Part shown: positions 30,773-39,910 of the stretch, one piece after another
Position numbering within the stretch: position 1 is the stretch's first letter
Layout: each line of letters starts with the position of its first letter
From: Polynucleobacter meluiroseus
GTDB lineage: Bacteria; Pseudomonadota; Gammaproteobacteria; Burkholderiales; Burkholderiaceae
NCBI GenBank assembly: GCA_945879115.1
Contig: CAMDUR010000009.1
Location: 1-57,305 of the forward strand
Reading direction: 5' to 3'
Length of the DNA: 57,305 nucleotides
Made by a program: the position numbers and the translations under genes
Notes under the pieces: model-generated
What the model saw: only the letters and a program-made list of their open reading frames with translations
The model's database searches: none
What the model was told of the DNA's origin: nothing

Positions 30773-31567
30773 CTAAGTAATCGATTGCTCAGCTGCCTCA
30801 GTAATTTCTTTATTGAAGCAAGCTTTCCAGGTGGCAAAGAATGAACAGTACATCACTGTTAAGGCTGCCATAGAATACGGTGGAATGATAAAAGGGATGG
30901 CTACTCTTAAACCAATACCATCAAGAAGTGCCTCAATAAAAAAAGGTACTGCTACGATAAACACTGTCCAAATTAGCAAATAGAAGATAAAGGCTGCACG
31001 ATTAGACCAGCAAGCAATCCAACTTGAAAACAATGCTTGGGCAACTGACATCTTTTCCCAAACAATCAATACGGGGGCGAACCACATAAGCATAGCAACT
31101 GGAATGTAGAGCAACACCCCAACACCCAATCCAAAATAAAGCTCCTTAACTTCCCTGATCGTCGGTGGGTTGGGCTCTGTTAATAAAGGAATGAGTTGCT
31201 TAAAATCAATGAAAGCGCTAGCAATCAAACTTAGGATCAATACTAAAAATGCATAGACAGTTCCAAGGGCCAGCAAGTTTTTTCTGATGACTGGGCCATG
31301 GTCTTTGAGCCCCACTAAATAGACTGTTGGAAAAACGCGCTCACCGCGAATAACTCTTTGGCAAGCTGTCATGAAACCAACTGTGATGGCTGGCGTTAAT
31401 AGCAAAACTAGAAATACTCCAAATACCGGAATCAAAATCGCAAATTGAGCGATAAAGATATACAGAAAAACCAACATCAAAAACGTTAAAGGGTTTTTCT
31501 TAAACAGCCATAAACCTTGTCTAATCCAAAGATAGCCATCTGCTGATTTTGTTTTGTTAAGTTGCAT
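30773..31567 (-). CDS. Polytopic inner-membrane protein, BPSS1780-like family
   Basis: A 264-residue membrane protein with about six hydrophobic helices, for example around residues 28-48, 55-72, 98-118 and 152-170, and a motif WIRQGLWLFKKNPLTFL near the N-terminus. I recall this profile as an uncharacterised betaproteobacterial family found beside thrB and uvrD (BPSS1780 type); function is unknown. It begins 14 bases after the thrB stop, so it is probably co-transcribed with thrB. The stop is 1 base from the convergent uvrD stop. Confidence 0.7.
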   Translation of the reverse strand: MQLNKTKSADGYLWIRQGLWLFKKNPLTFLMLVFLYIFIAQFAILIPVFGVFLVLLLTPAITVGFMTACQRVIRGERVFPTVYLVGLKDHGPVIRKNLLALGTVYAFLVLILSLIASAFIDFKQLIPLLTEPNPPTIREVKELYFGLGVGVLLYIPVAMLMWFAPVLIVWEKMSVAQALFSSWIACWSNRAAFIFYLLIWTVFIVAVPFFIEALLDGIGLRVAIPFIIPPYSMAALTVMYCSFFATWKACFNKEITEAAEQSIT

Positions 31568-31581
31568 AAGAGTCGTTTAAG

Positions 31582-32580
31582 TTATTTCTTGTAAATATGA
31601 GAATTAATGTGGGAAGGATACTCTCGGCGGAGTTTTAAAATTCTCTCAAAATGTATAGGGTCATGTGGCGTCAACATTTCCGCCTCACGGGGAAGGTAAA
31701 AATCCCATAAGCGTGAAATCCAAAACCTCAAAGCTGCCGCTCTGAGCATCATGGGCCATGAATCTATCTCAACCTGATTTAATGGGCGTACTTTCTGATA
31801 TTGCTCTATTAGCCCTTGAGATCTTGCTAAATCGAGTTCGCCAGTCTTAAGGTCAATACACCAGTCATTCACTGTGACGGCTAAATCAAATAACCACTTG
31901 TCGTTACCGGCAAAATAAAAATCAAAGAATCCGCCTAAATTATCTTTGCCATCAAAGTTATCGAATAAAACATTATCTCTAAATAAGTCACAATGACTTG
32001 GTCCTTCAGGCAATTGTTTGTAATGGGTGCCACCGAAAAAATTGGTTTGTTCGTTCAACTCATCCAAGATGAGAGATTTTTGAGCATCATTCAGATGCGT
32101 CAAGACCTTGGGCACGGTTTTTTGCCACCAAGCAAGGCTTCGTAAATTAGGTTGCGATAATTTAAAGTCTTGTCCCGCAAAGTGCATACGTGCCAGCATG
32201 GCGCCGACCGCTTCGCAATGGGTGACAACTGGATTTAATCTGGAGGTACCTGATAATTTTGAAACTATTGCCGTAGGTTTACCGTTGAGGAAGCCCAAGA
32301 TGCTTTTTTTGTTGTCCCTTACCGGAGCTGGCACTGAAATATCTTTGAGTGCTAAATGCTCCATCAGCTCTAAGTAGAAAGGAAGCTGCTCTCTAGTTAA
32401 GCGCTCGAATAGTGTGAGGACATATTCAGTAGAGATGCCATCTTTATTGGTACTTAAAAAGAAGTTGGAGTTCTCGATACCTGAGCTGATGCCTTTAATA
32501 TCTGTTGCGATGCCCAGTTGATAGTTTTGACTTAACCAAACGTTCACTTCATCAAGATTAACGGGGGTAAAGACGGCCAT
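31582..32580 (-). CDS. thrB: Homoserine kinase (aminoglycoside-phosphotransferase-like type)
   Basis: Phosphorylates homoserine in threonine synthesis. This is the protein-kinase-like ThrB of many beta- and gammaproteobacteria, not the GHMP-type enzyme of E. coli. It has GISSGIENSNFFL near residue 26, the catalytic loop HCDLFRDNVLFD near residue 204 and the metal-binding FFDFYFAG just after it. Length 332 fits. It is flanked by a DUF2782-like gene upstream (6 bases) and a membrane protein downstream, an arrangement found next to polA in related genomes. Confidence 0.9.
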   Translation of the reverse strand: MAVFTPVNLDEVNVWLSQNYQLGIATDIKGISSGIENSNFFLSTNKDGISTEYVLTLFERLTREQLPFYLELMEHLALKDISVPAPVRDNKKSILGFLNGKPTAIVSKLSGTSRLNPVVTHCEAVGAMLARMHFAGQDFKLSQPNLRSLAWWQKTVPKVLTHLNDAQKSLILDELNEQTNFFGGTHYKQLPEGPSHCDLFRDNVLFDNFDGKDNLGGFFDFYFAGNDKWLFDLAVTVNDWCIDLKTGELDLARSQGLIEQYQKVRPLNQVEIDSWPMMLRAAALRFWISRLWDFYLPREAEMLTPHDPIHFERILKLRREYPSHINSHIYKK

Positions 32581-32586
32581 GATCGA

Positions 32587-32964
32587 TTAGAAGGGCATTC
32601 GAATAGTCGGAACACGAATCGTATCTTGCTCACGTCTTGGGTTGCTTGAGTCATTGGGCGCAGTCATTTCATAGGTGCCAAAAACACCTTCAACGACCAC
32701 CTCAGTTGGTTTACCACTCTCTTTGTACTCTTTGATACTCGTACCATCTGCCTCTTTATGCTCAAAACTAGGCTTTTTAGGGTTGGCTTTACCAGTTTCA
32801 GCATTATTTTTAACTGCTTTGCTGATTGGTTGCTCATTGATATTTTTGAGTTCATCGGCACTTAAGGCTTGTGCACCCTGAGCGCTAAGTCCATGAGAAA
32901 TAACAATAAAAATAGAGAATATAGCTACCGAAATAACTCTGAAAGGTGAATTTTTAGCGCGCAT
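32587..32964 (-). CDS. DUF2782-like small secreted protein
   Basis: A short protein (125 residues from this start) with a signal peptide, a charged n-region MRAKNSPFR followed by an Ile/Val/Phe-rich core and a possible cleavage after GLSAQGAQA. The mature part has the pattern DGTSIKEYKESGKPTEVVVEGVFGTYEM, which recalls DUF2782, a family of unknown role that sits between thrB and polA in Burkholderiales. An ATG nine codons upstream (32991) is possible, but a TACAAT at 32997-33002 lies so close that the mRNA would be leaderless. I prefer the inner ATG because it gives a normal signal peptide. Confidence 0.65.
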   Translation of the reverse strand: MRAKNSPFRVISVAIFSIFIVISHGLSAQGAQALSADELKNINEQPISKAVKNNAETGKANPKKPSFEHKEADGTSIKEYKESGKPTEVVVEGVFGTYEMTAPNDSSNPRREQDTIRVPTIRMPF

Positions 32965-33012
32965 AAATGAAGAAAATGTGTAAGTGATCATGCTTGATTG
33001 TACGATTGTGGG

Positions 33013-35823
33013 ATGTCTACACATCGCCTTTTGCTAGTTGACGGCTCTAGCTACCTATACCGTGCCTTTCATGCCATGCCTGATTTACGTAATCCGCAAG
33101 GATTTCCAACTGGGGCCATTCAAGGAATGGTCAACATGATGAGGCGTGCTCGAACTGAATTAGACGCTGATCATATCGCTTGTATATTCGATGCTAAAGG
33201 TAAAACCTTTAGAGATGAGATGTACCCGGAATACAAAGCGAATCGTTCATCTATGCCCGAAGATTTGGCTTTACAAATTGAAGCCATCCATAAAGTAGTT
33301 AAAGCCATGGGATGGCCAGTTTTATCCGTTTCAGGGATAGAGGCAGATGATGTCATTGGCACTTTAGCCAAACAAGCAAAAGCATCTAACTGGACTGTTC
33401 TGATTTCAACCGGCGATAAGGATCTTGCTCAACTAGTTGAGCCAGGTATTAGCCTCATCAATACGATGACTGATGAGCGTTTAGATACTGATGGTGTTCT
33501 TAATAAATTTGGTGTCCTGCCTGAGAGGATTGTTGACTACCTTTCTATCATGGGAGATACAGTTGATAACGTGCCTGGCGTGCCTAAAGCTGGGCCCAAG
33601 ACAGCCGTGAAATGGTTGAATGAATTTGGAACCTTAGATGAACTGATGAAGCGTTCATCTGAAGTCAAAGGTGTTGTTGGTGAAAATCTACGAGCAAGTC
33701 TTGATTGGTTACCCAAAGCCCGCGAGTTAGTAACAGTCAAAATCGATTGTGATCTTTCTGAGCATTTAATTGGCTTACATGATCTACACGCTAAAGATGA
33801 AGATAAAGAAGTCTTACGCGAGCTTTTTATAGAGTTTGGATTTAAGTCACTTTTGCGAGAGTTAGATCGAGCTAGCGGAAATAACTCGTCTAATTCAGGA
33901 TCTAACAGCGCAGATAAAAATCTCAGTAAGGCTCAATCTAAAACTGACTCTGCTTCAACTTCTTCATCAATTGCTGTTACAGATCAGTTGGGTTTTGTCG
34001 CCGAGCATCCCCAAGAAGTGATGGCCAGAAATTACACTTGTGTCACTACAGAATCAGTTTTTCATGAGTGGCTCAAAAAAATACAAGATTCATCGCTTAC
34101 TTGTATTGATACTGAAACTACCGGTTTAGATGCGTTACGCGTCAGCTTGGTGGGCATCTCATTAGCAGTTACTCCGGGCGAGGCTTGTTACATCCCACTT
34201 GCGCACACAACAAATGAAGATCAACTCAGTAAGAAGTGGGTGTTGGAGCAATTGAGACCTTGGTTAGAGGGTGAGCAGTATAAAAAATTAGGTCAAAATC
34301 TTAAATACGATATCCATATTTTTGCAAATGAAGACATACTTCTTAAGGGTGTGGAGCATGACACCCTATTGCAGTCATATGTACTGGAATCTCATCGTAG
34401 CCATGACATGGATGGCTTAGCCCAGAGACATTTGGGTGAAAAGACTACAACGTATGAAGAGGTCTGCGGTAAGGGGGTTCATCAAATAACATTTGATCAA
34501 GTTAATTTAGAAACTGCCTCTAAGTATGCTGCTGAAGATGCCGATATCACTTTACGATTACATCATGCCATGTACCCCACTATTGCTGCAGACGAAAAGC
34601 TTCTATTTATTTATCGTGATATCGAAATGCCTGCCATGCACGCTTTAGGGGTGATGGAGAGAAATGGTATTTTGATTGATGTACCAAAGTTAGCAGCGCA
34701 AGCGCAGGTGGTTGGACAGAGATTGCTCGAACTAGAAAAGCAAATCCATGAGTTGGCTGGACAGCCCTTTAACATTCAGTCGCCTAAACAAATTGCCGAA
34801 ATACTTTTTGGCAAGTTGGAATTGCCCATCATAAAAAAGACTCCTCTTGGTGCACCTTCCACTGATGAGGAGGTGCTGCAAAAGTTAGCTGAGAACTATC
34901 CTCTTCCGGCAAAAATACTCGACTATAGAAGTTTGGCTAAGTTGCAATCAACTTATATTGAAAAACTACCAAGAATGGTTAATCCTAAAACTGGCAGAGT
35001 TCATACCAGTTATTCTCAAGCTGTTGCCGTTACTGGCCGCTTGGCTTCAAGTGATCCTAACTTACAAAACATCCCAGTAAGAACTGAAGAGGGTCGCAAG
35101 ATCAGAGAAGCTTTTATTGCTAAACCTGGCACTGTGATGGTATCTGCGGATTACTCGCAAATCGAATTAAGAATCATGGCCCATATTGCCGAAGACGAAA
35201 GTCTTCTTAAAGCTTTTGCTGCGGGCGAGGATATTCATAAAGCAACTGCAGCTGAAATGTTCCATGTTGATGTTAAAGAGGTTACTTCTGAGCAACGTCG
35301 TTATGCCAAGGTCATTAACTTTGGTTTGATTTATGGCATGAGTGCATTTGGCTTGGCAGGCAATCTTGGTATTGAAAGATCGGCAGCCCAGCAATATATT
35401 GATACCTATTTTGCTAGGTATCCAGGTGTTGCAGACTATATGGCAAAAACCCGTATTTCTGCAAAAGAGCGGGGTTATGTTGAGACAGTATTTGGGCGCC
35501 GTTTATGGTTACCCGAAATCAGAAGCGCTAATGGTATGAGACGCCAAGGTGCTGAGCGAGCTGCTATTAATGCACCGATGCAAGGCACTGCGGCAGATTT
35601 AATAAAATTAGCCATGATTGCAGTTCAAGTTTGGATTGAACAAGAAAAGCTAGAAACAAGAATGCTTTTACAAGTTCATGATGAATTGGTTTTAGAGGCC
35701 CCAAATGCTGAACTTGAATTAGTTAAACAACATTTACCTCGTTTAATGACAGAAGTGGCTCAGTTGAAGGTACCATTGCTAGTAGAAGTTGGAGTTGGTG
35801 CTAATTGGGAAGAAGCTCATTAA
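33013..35823 (+). CDS. polA: DNA polymerase I
   Basis: Gap-filling and Okazaki-fragment polymerase. The 936-residue chain has three parts. The 5' nuclease (residues 1-260) shows DGSSYLYRAFHA, ADDVIGTLA and GVPKAGPKTA. A Ser/Asn-rich linker spans about 290-325. The 3'-5' exonuclease is apparently active, with DTETTGLD near residue 365, and the family A polymerase shows SADYSQIELRIMAHI near residue 711 and QVHDELVLEA near residue 887. I start at the ATG at 33013 (MSTHRLLLVDGSS) rather than a TTG five codons earlier. It is divergent from the DUF2782-like gene. Confidence 0.97.
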   Translation: MSTHRLLLVDGSSYLYRAFHAMPDLRNPQGFPTGAIQGMVNMMRRARTELDADHIACIFDAKGKTFRDEMYPEYKANRSSMPEDLALQIEAIHKVVKAMGWPVLSVSGIEADDVIGTLAKQAKASNWTVLISTGDKDLAQLVEPGISLINTMTDERLDTDGVLNKFGVLPERIVDYLSIMGDTVDNVPGVPKAGPKTAVKWLNEFGTLDELMKRSSEVKGVVGENLRASLDWLPKARELVTVKIDCDLSEHLIGLHDLHAKDEDKEVLRELFIEFGFKSLLRELDRASGNNSSNSGSNSADKNLSKAQSKTDSASTSSSIAVTDQLGFVAEHPQEVMARNYTCVTTESVFHEWLKKIQDSSLTCIDTETTGLDALRVSLVGISLAVTPGEACYIPLAHTTNEDQLSKKWVLEQLRPWLEGEQYKKLGQNLKYDIHIFANEDILLKGVEHDTLLQSYVLESHRSHDMDGLAQRHLGEKTTTYEEVCGKGVHQITFDQVNLETASKYAAEDADITLRLHHAMYPTIAADEKLLFIYRDIEMPAMHALGVMERNGILIDVPKLAAQAQVVGQRLLELEKQIHELAGQPFNIQSPKQIAEILFGKLELPIIKKTPLGAPSTDEEVLQKLAENYPLPAKILDYRSLAKLQSTYIEKLPRMVNPKTGRVHTSYSQAVAVTGRLASSDPNLQNIPVRTEEGRKIREAFIAKPGTVMVSADYSQIELRIMAHIAEDESLLKAFAAGEDIHKATAAEMFHVDVKEVTSEQRRYAKVINFGLIYGMSAFGLAGNLGIERSAAQQYIDTYFARYPGVADYMAKTRISAKERGYVETVFGRRLWLPEIRSANGMRRQGAERAAINAPMQGTAADLIKLAMIAVQVWIEQEKLETRMLLQVHDELVLEAPNAELELVKQHLPRLMTEVAQLKVPLLVEVGVGANWEEAH

Positions 35824-35882
35824 TTTAAATTAACAAATACGTAAGAAGTAAGAAGTAATGTCAATCAAACATGGAGACAGCT

Positions 35883-36788
35883 ATGGATAAAAACTTAATC
35901 AAAGAAGCGCAATCTTTAATTAACCCTGCGCAAACAACTCGCCGCGATTTTTTAAAGTCAGCTGCTGTGACATCAATGGGGGTTGGATATGTTGCTGTTT
36001 CAGAGCCTGTGATGGCACAGGTTATTAAAACTGATTTTGAGGGTATCAAAGGCGAAGAGATTACTTTTACAAGTCAAGGGTTTTCAGTACCAGCTTATGT
36101 GGCTAGACCAATAAAGACTCCTAAAAATGGTTTGCCGGTCGTCATTGTTGCAAGCGAGATTTTTGGTGTTCATGAATACATCGCGGATGTAGCGAGACGT
36201 TTTGCCAAACAAGGATATCTGGCGATTGCCCCCGAGTTTTTTGTGCGTGCAGGAGATCCAAATACTTTAGGAACTATGGCGGAAATATTAAAAGAAATCG
36301 TTGGTAAAACGCCAGATGATCAGGTCATGGATGATATTCAAGCTGCTATCGCTTGGGCTGCTAAAAATGATGGTGATTTAAAACGTGTGGGCGTTACTGG
36401 TTTTTGCTGGGGCGGTCGTGTTACTTGGTTAGCCAGTGCAAAAATTCCTCAAGTAAGAGCTGGTGTTGCTTGGTATGGTCGTGTGGTGGGTGATAAAACA
36501 CCAGCTAACCCAAGCCAACCGGTAGATCACGCTGCGGAGATGAAAGCTCCTGTCTTAGGTCTTTATGGTGCGGCAGATACTGGCATCTCATTAGAAAGTG
36601 TTGAGATGATGAAGCAAGCGTTAGCAGCAGCTAAAAATAATAAGGCTGCACAAGCCAGCAGATTTGAGGTGTATCCGGATGCTCCGCATGCATTCCATGC
36701 AGACTACCGTGCGACTTACCGTGAAGGCCCAGCTAAGGATGGTTGGGTAAAATGCTTAGCTTGGTTTAAGCAACAGGGAGTTGTATGA
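35883..36788 (+). CDS. Tat-exported dienelactone hydrolase family protein
   Basis: An alpha/beta hydrolase of 301 residues. An N-terminal twin-arginine signal (TTRRDFLKSAAVTSMG, then a cleavage site near PVMAQ) predicts folded export to the periplasm. The catalytic triad of the dienelactone hydrolase family is visible: nucleophile Cys in GFCWGG, Asp in LYGAADTGI and His in DAPHAFHADYR. The substrate is not determinable; close relatives are often called carboxymethylenebutenolidase. I start at ATG 35883 because GGAG sits 6 nt before it; another ATG is at 35871. The stop overlaps the start of the ZIP transporter gene. Confidence 0.88.
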   Translation: MDKNLIKEAQSLINPAQTTRRDFLKSAAVTSMGVGYVAVSEPVMAQVIKTDFEGIKGEEITFTSQGFSVPAYVARPIKTPKNGLPVVIVASEIFGVHEYIADVARRFAKQGYLAIAPEFFVRAGDPNTLGTMAEILKEIVGKTPDDQVMDDIQAAIAWAAKNDGDLKRVGVTGFCWGGRVTWLASAKIPQVRAGVAWYGRVVGDKTPANPSQPVDHAAEMKAPVLGLYGAADTGISLESVEMMKQALAAAKNNKAAQASRFEVYPDAPHAFHADYRATYREGPAKDGWVKCLAWFKQQGVV

Positions 36789-37573
36789 CGTTAGTTTGGA
36801 TTATCTTAGCCACTACAGCGGCTGGGGTATTGAGTATTGCTGCTGCAGCCAGTTTATCTCTCACTATTTTGTCTCGCATGGTAGACAAAATGGTGAGCTT
36901 ATCAGTTGGAGTCTTGCTGGCAACAGCCCTACTGCATTCATTACCAGAGGCATTCACTTCTCATGATGTTGACATTCCATCTTTGTTTATTGCCTTGATG
37001 GCTGGTTTATTGGGTTTTTTCATATTAGAAAAAGCGGCCCTCCTAAGACACAGTCATCACCATGAGCATGATGGACATGGGCATCATCATGGGCACGATG
37101 CTGAGTCTGCTGGTAAGAGTGGATTAGTGATTTTGATGGGCGATAGTTTGCACAACTTTGCTGATGGTATTTTGATTGCAGCAGCGTTTTTGGTCGATCC
37201 TCAAATTGGTATTTTGACGGCTGTTGCGATTGCGCTTCATGAGATCCCGCAAGAGATTGGCGATTTCATTGTTTTGTTAAATGCTGGTTTCTCAAAAGTA
37301 AGAGCCTTAGTTTATAACTTGATATCGAGTTTGATGGCTGTAGTTGGAGGCGTTTTAGGCTACTTTTTTCTTGATGCAGCTGAAGCATTAATCCCTTATG
37401 TCATCGTGTTTGCATCGAGTAGCTTTATTTATATTGCTGTCAGTGACTTAATGCCACAAATGCATAAAAGACCAAAGCTAAAAGAATCTTTGGAGCAAAT
37501 TGCTTTGATTCTTTTGGGTGTTTTATTGGTTGTTGCGATTTCAGAGTTAACGCATGTAGGACACGCTCACTAG
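36785..37573 (+). CDS. ZIP-family divalent metal transporter
   Basis: Inner-membrane metal importer of 262 residues with about eight helices. The family's metal site motifs are HNFADG in helix 4 and HEIPQE in helix 5. A His-rich cytoplasmic loop (residues about 88-105, HHHEHDGHGHHHGHD) is likely to sense or buffer metal, and the tail THVGHAH is also His-rich. Zinc is the usual substrate; iron or manganese are possible. Its ATG overlaps the upstream hydrolase stop by ATGA, implying coupled translation, though no functional link is evident. Confidence 0.9.
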   Translation: MTLVWIILATTAAGVLSIAAAASLSLTILSRMVDKMVSLSVGVLLATALLHSLPEAFTSHDVDIPSLFIALMAGLLGFFILEKAALLRHSHHHEHDGHGHHHGHDAESAGKSGLVILMGDSLHNFADGILIAAAFLVDPQIGILTAVAIALHEIPQEIGDFIVLLNAGFSKVRALVYNLISSLMAVVGGVLGYFFLDAAEALIPYVIVFASSSFIYIAVSDLMPQMHKRPKLKESLEQIALILLGVLLVVAISELTHVGHAH

Positions 37574-37580
37574 AGAATCA

Positions 37581-38417
37581 TTATTTTTCTACAGGTCTGC
37601 TGGGGTCTGAACACCACTCACTCCAGCTCCCTGCATAAATGGATGAACCTCTAAGGCCCACCAACTCCATCGCAAATAAATTGTGACATGCCGTAATACC
37701 AGAACCACATTGGTGAATTATTTCTTCACTAGGAGTTTCGTTGAGTAGGGCGGCATATTCTTGCTTTAACGTGTTGATGTTCTTGAACTCCCCATTAGCC
37801 TCTAAATTATCTTTAAAGCATCGATTAATGGCTCCGGGTATGTGCCCACCAACTGGATCAAGAGTCTCATTTTTACCTTGGAAACGATCATTGGCGCGCG
37901 CATCCAAAATGGTTAATTGAGATGTTTTAATATTTTCTTCAACAGCATCAACCAAAACCACATTCTGATAATTTTGAAGTTTTGTTTCAGGGGCGGCTAC
38001 TCTCACATGCTCACGAATTTCTGATTCGTAGTTGGCACGAACCCAAGCTGGGTATCCACCATTTAATAAAAAAAGATCTAAGTGCCCTACAGAATGCAAC
38101 ATCCACCAAAGCCGAGCCGCATACATAGAGCCTTGATTGTCGTAAATGACTATTTTTTTGTTGGGCGTAATGCCTAGCCCTGCGTAAGTTTTTTGCCACT
38201 GCTCAATGGATGGTAGAGGGTGTCTACCATTCTTACCATCCTTTTTACCAGCTAAATCTTTATCAGTATGAACGTAGATAGCTGTTGGGATATGGCCGCT
38301 TAAATAGGATTGATAGCCAGCTTCGGAGTTCGTTAAATCAAAACGACAATCAAACAATAAAAAATTATCTTCATGATCAAGCCATTTTTTTAATTCGCTT
38401 GCTTCGATAAGAGACAT
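37581..38417 (-). CDS. sseA: Sulfurtransferase, 3-mercaptopyruvate type (tandem rhodanese)
   Basis: Two rhodanese domains in 278 residues: an inactive N-terminal one (IVIYDNQGSMYAARLWWML) and a catalytic C-terminal one with the active loop CGSGITA. That loop marks the 3-mercaptopyruvate sulfurtransferase subgroup, as opposed to CRKGVT of thiosulfate enzymes. It probably supplies sulfane sulfur or degrades cysteine-derived mercaptopyruvate. The stop is 7 bases from the ZIP gene stop (convergent), and a Rieske oxygenase gene lies 18 bases upstream on the same strand. Confidence 0.9.
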   Translation of the reverse strand: MSLIEASELKKWLDHEDNFLLFDCRFDLTNSEAGYQSYLSGHIPTAIYVHTDKDLAGKKDGKNGRHPLPSIEQWQKTYAGLGITPNKKIVIYDNQGSMYAARLWWMLHSVGHLDLFLLNGGYPAWVRANYESEIREHVRVAAPETKLQNYQNVVLVDAVEENIKTSQLTILDARANDRFQGKNETLDPVGGHIPGAINRCFKDNLEANGEFKNINTLKQEYAALLNETPSEEIIHQCGSGITACHNLFAMELVGLRGSSIYAGSWSEWCSDPSRPVEK

Positions 38418-38435
38418 TTCAATCCTTTATTCTAA

Positions 38436-39536
38436 TTACTTATAAGACATCGCTTTTCTGTACCACTCATGAAAATGTTGCATACCATCTTCCATTGGGC
38501 TTTGATAAGGGCCCACTTCATTTACGCCACGTTCAAGCAATGCTTTTCTTCCGGCGTCCATACGCTCAGCAATCTCATCATCCTCAATGCAGGTTTCCAT
38601 GTAGGCGGCTCTCTCCGCTTCTATGAACTCGCGTTCAAACAAGGCTAGCTCTTCTGGGTAATAAAACTCAACAATATTTCTAGTTTTATTGGGGCTCATT
38701 GGTTGAAGCGTTGATACACAAAGGACCCCTGGGTACCATTCGACCATGATGTTAGGAAAGTAAGTGAGCCATATAGCACCATGCTTTGGAGTCTTGCCTT
38801 GATGATGTCTTAGTACTGCTTCATGCCACCGTTGGTAGATTTCAGAACCTGCTTGTTGTAAGTTCTTATGGATGCCAACAGTTTGTACGCTGTACCAGTC
38901 ACTGAACTGCCATTCTAAATCTTCACAAGAAACAAACTTACCAAGACCTGGGTGGAATGGAACAACGTGGTAATCCTCAAGGTAAACCTCAATAAAAGTT
39001 TTCCAGTTGTAATTGCATTCATGAACTTCTACATGGTCTAAAACATAAGCAGAAAAATCTAAATCTTTGGAGACGCCCATGCTTTGGAGGTCTTTATGGA
39101 CATCGCGGGGACCTTCAAAAAGAAGACCTTGCCAATTTTGTAAAGGGGTCTTACCAAGATTGAGGCAAGGCTGCTCTTCAAAATGTGGAGCGCCAAGTAA
39201 GGTGCCATCAGTTTTATACGTCCAGCGATGGAGAGGGCAAACAATATTTTCAACGTGACCTTTGCCATTCAACATAATCGCTTGTCGATGACGGCAGACG
39301 TTTGATAAAAGTTCAACGCCTGCAGAATTCTTAACCAGTACTCGACCTTCGTTTTCTAATTGGAGAGTTTGGTAGTCGCCGATCTCTGGCACCATGAGTT
39401 CGTGGCCAATATAGCCAGGTCCCTGCTTGAAAAGCAATTCGATTTCACGTGCGTAAAGCTCGGCATCAAAATAAGCCGATACTGGTAGTTGTAGTTTGGA
39501 TGGCGCAAGATTCTGCGCGGCAGCCAGATTAGTCAT
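38436..39536 (-). CDS. Rieske 2Fe-2S aromatic-ring-hydroxylating type oxygenase, large subunit
   Basis: Non-haem iron oxygenase of 366 residues. The Rieske cluster motif is CRH (near residue 84) and CPLHRWTY 17-20 residues later. The mononuclear iron site has the two histidines in EDYHVVPFHPG near residue 213, with the acidic ligand expected near the C-terminus. Relatives include choline monooxygenase and many ring-hydroxylating dioxygenases; no small subunit or reductase lies beside it, so the substrate is unknown. The ferredoxin-type reductase at 15865 is a conceivable partner, but that is speculation. I chose ATG 39536 over a GTG three codons upstream. Confidence 0.85.
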   Translation of the reverse strand: MTNLAAAQNLAPSKLQLPVSAYFDAELYAREIELLFKQGPGYIGHELMVPEIGDYQTLQLENEGRVLVKNSAGVELLSNVCRHRQAIMLNGKGHVENIVCPLHRWTYKTDGTLLGAPHFEEQPCLNLGKTPLQNWQGLLFEGPRDVHKDLQSMGVSKDLDFSAYVLDHVEVHECNYNWKTFIEVYLEDYHVVPFHPGLGKFVSCEDLEWQFSDWYSVQTVGIHKNLQQAGSEIYQRWHEAVLRHHQGKTPKHGAIWLTYFPNIMVEWYPGVLCVSTLQPMSPNKTRNIVEFYYPEELALFEREFIEAERAAYMETCIEDDEIAERMDAGRKALLERGVNEVGPYQSPMEDGMQHFHEWYRKAMSYK

Positions 39537-39580
39537 TCTTCCCACCCCGAAAAAAAGTCAGCCGAAGCTAAGCGGAATAA

Positions 39581-39610
39581 CCAATCCAACCATCGACGTG
39601 TCGATATTGG
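39581..39610. promoter_or_regulatory. Palindromic site in the Rieske oxygenase / xseB intergenic region
   Basis: ATCGAC (39592-39597) and GTCGAT (39600-39605) are perfect arms around GT, and CCAAT (39581-39585) with ATTGG (39606-39610) adds an outer, asymmetric pair. It lies about 45 bp upstream of the oxygenase start on the minus strand and 80 bp before xseB. It could be an operator for either gene. No regulator gene is nearby. Confidence 0.35.
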
Positions 39611-39689
39611 AAAGGAAAAATGATTATACCCGTGCTTAAAGCCTTAAAATCTGGTCATGTATTGTTTTCGATCAAATTAAGAGGGTTTT

Positions 39690-39908
39690 ATGCCTAAAAA
39701 ATCAGATACTGAATCTGCAGCTATTGACCCGCAACTTCGTTACGAAGAGGCTGTTGCTGAGTTAGAGGGGATTATTGCCAAAATGGAATCTGGCAAGCTT
39801 TCCTTAGAAGACACCTTGGGTGCATACAAGCGAGGTGCTGAGTTGTTAAAACATTGCCAGCAGGTGCTTGAACAGGTTGAGCAACAAGTAAAAACATTTC
39901 AAGGTTAA
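39690..39908 (+). CDS. xseB: Exodeoxyribonuclease VII small subunit
   Basis: Small helical protein of 72 residues with the family sequence YEEAVAELEGIIAKMESGKLSLEDTL and a C-terminal heptad region (LEQVEQQVKTF). It binds XseA to form the nuclease that degrades single-stranded DNA to oligonucleotides. AAGAGGG precedes the ATG. It heads the xseB-ispA-dxs cluster, a standard order; xseA is not in this window. Confidence 0.95.
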   Translation: MPKKSDTESAAIDPQLRYEEAVAELEGIIAKMESGKLSLEDTLGAYKRGAELLKHCQQVLEQVEQQVKTFQG

Positions 39909-39910
39909 TT

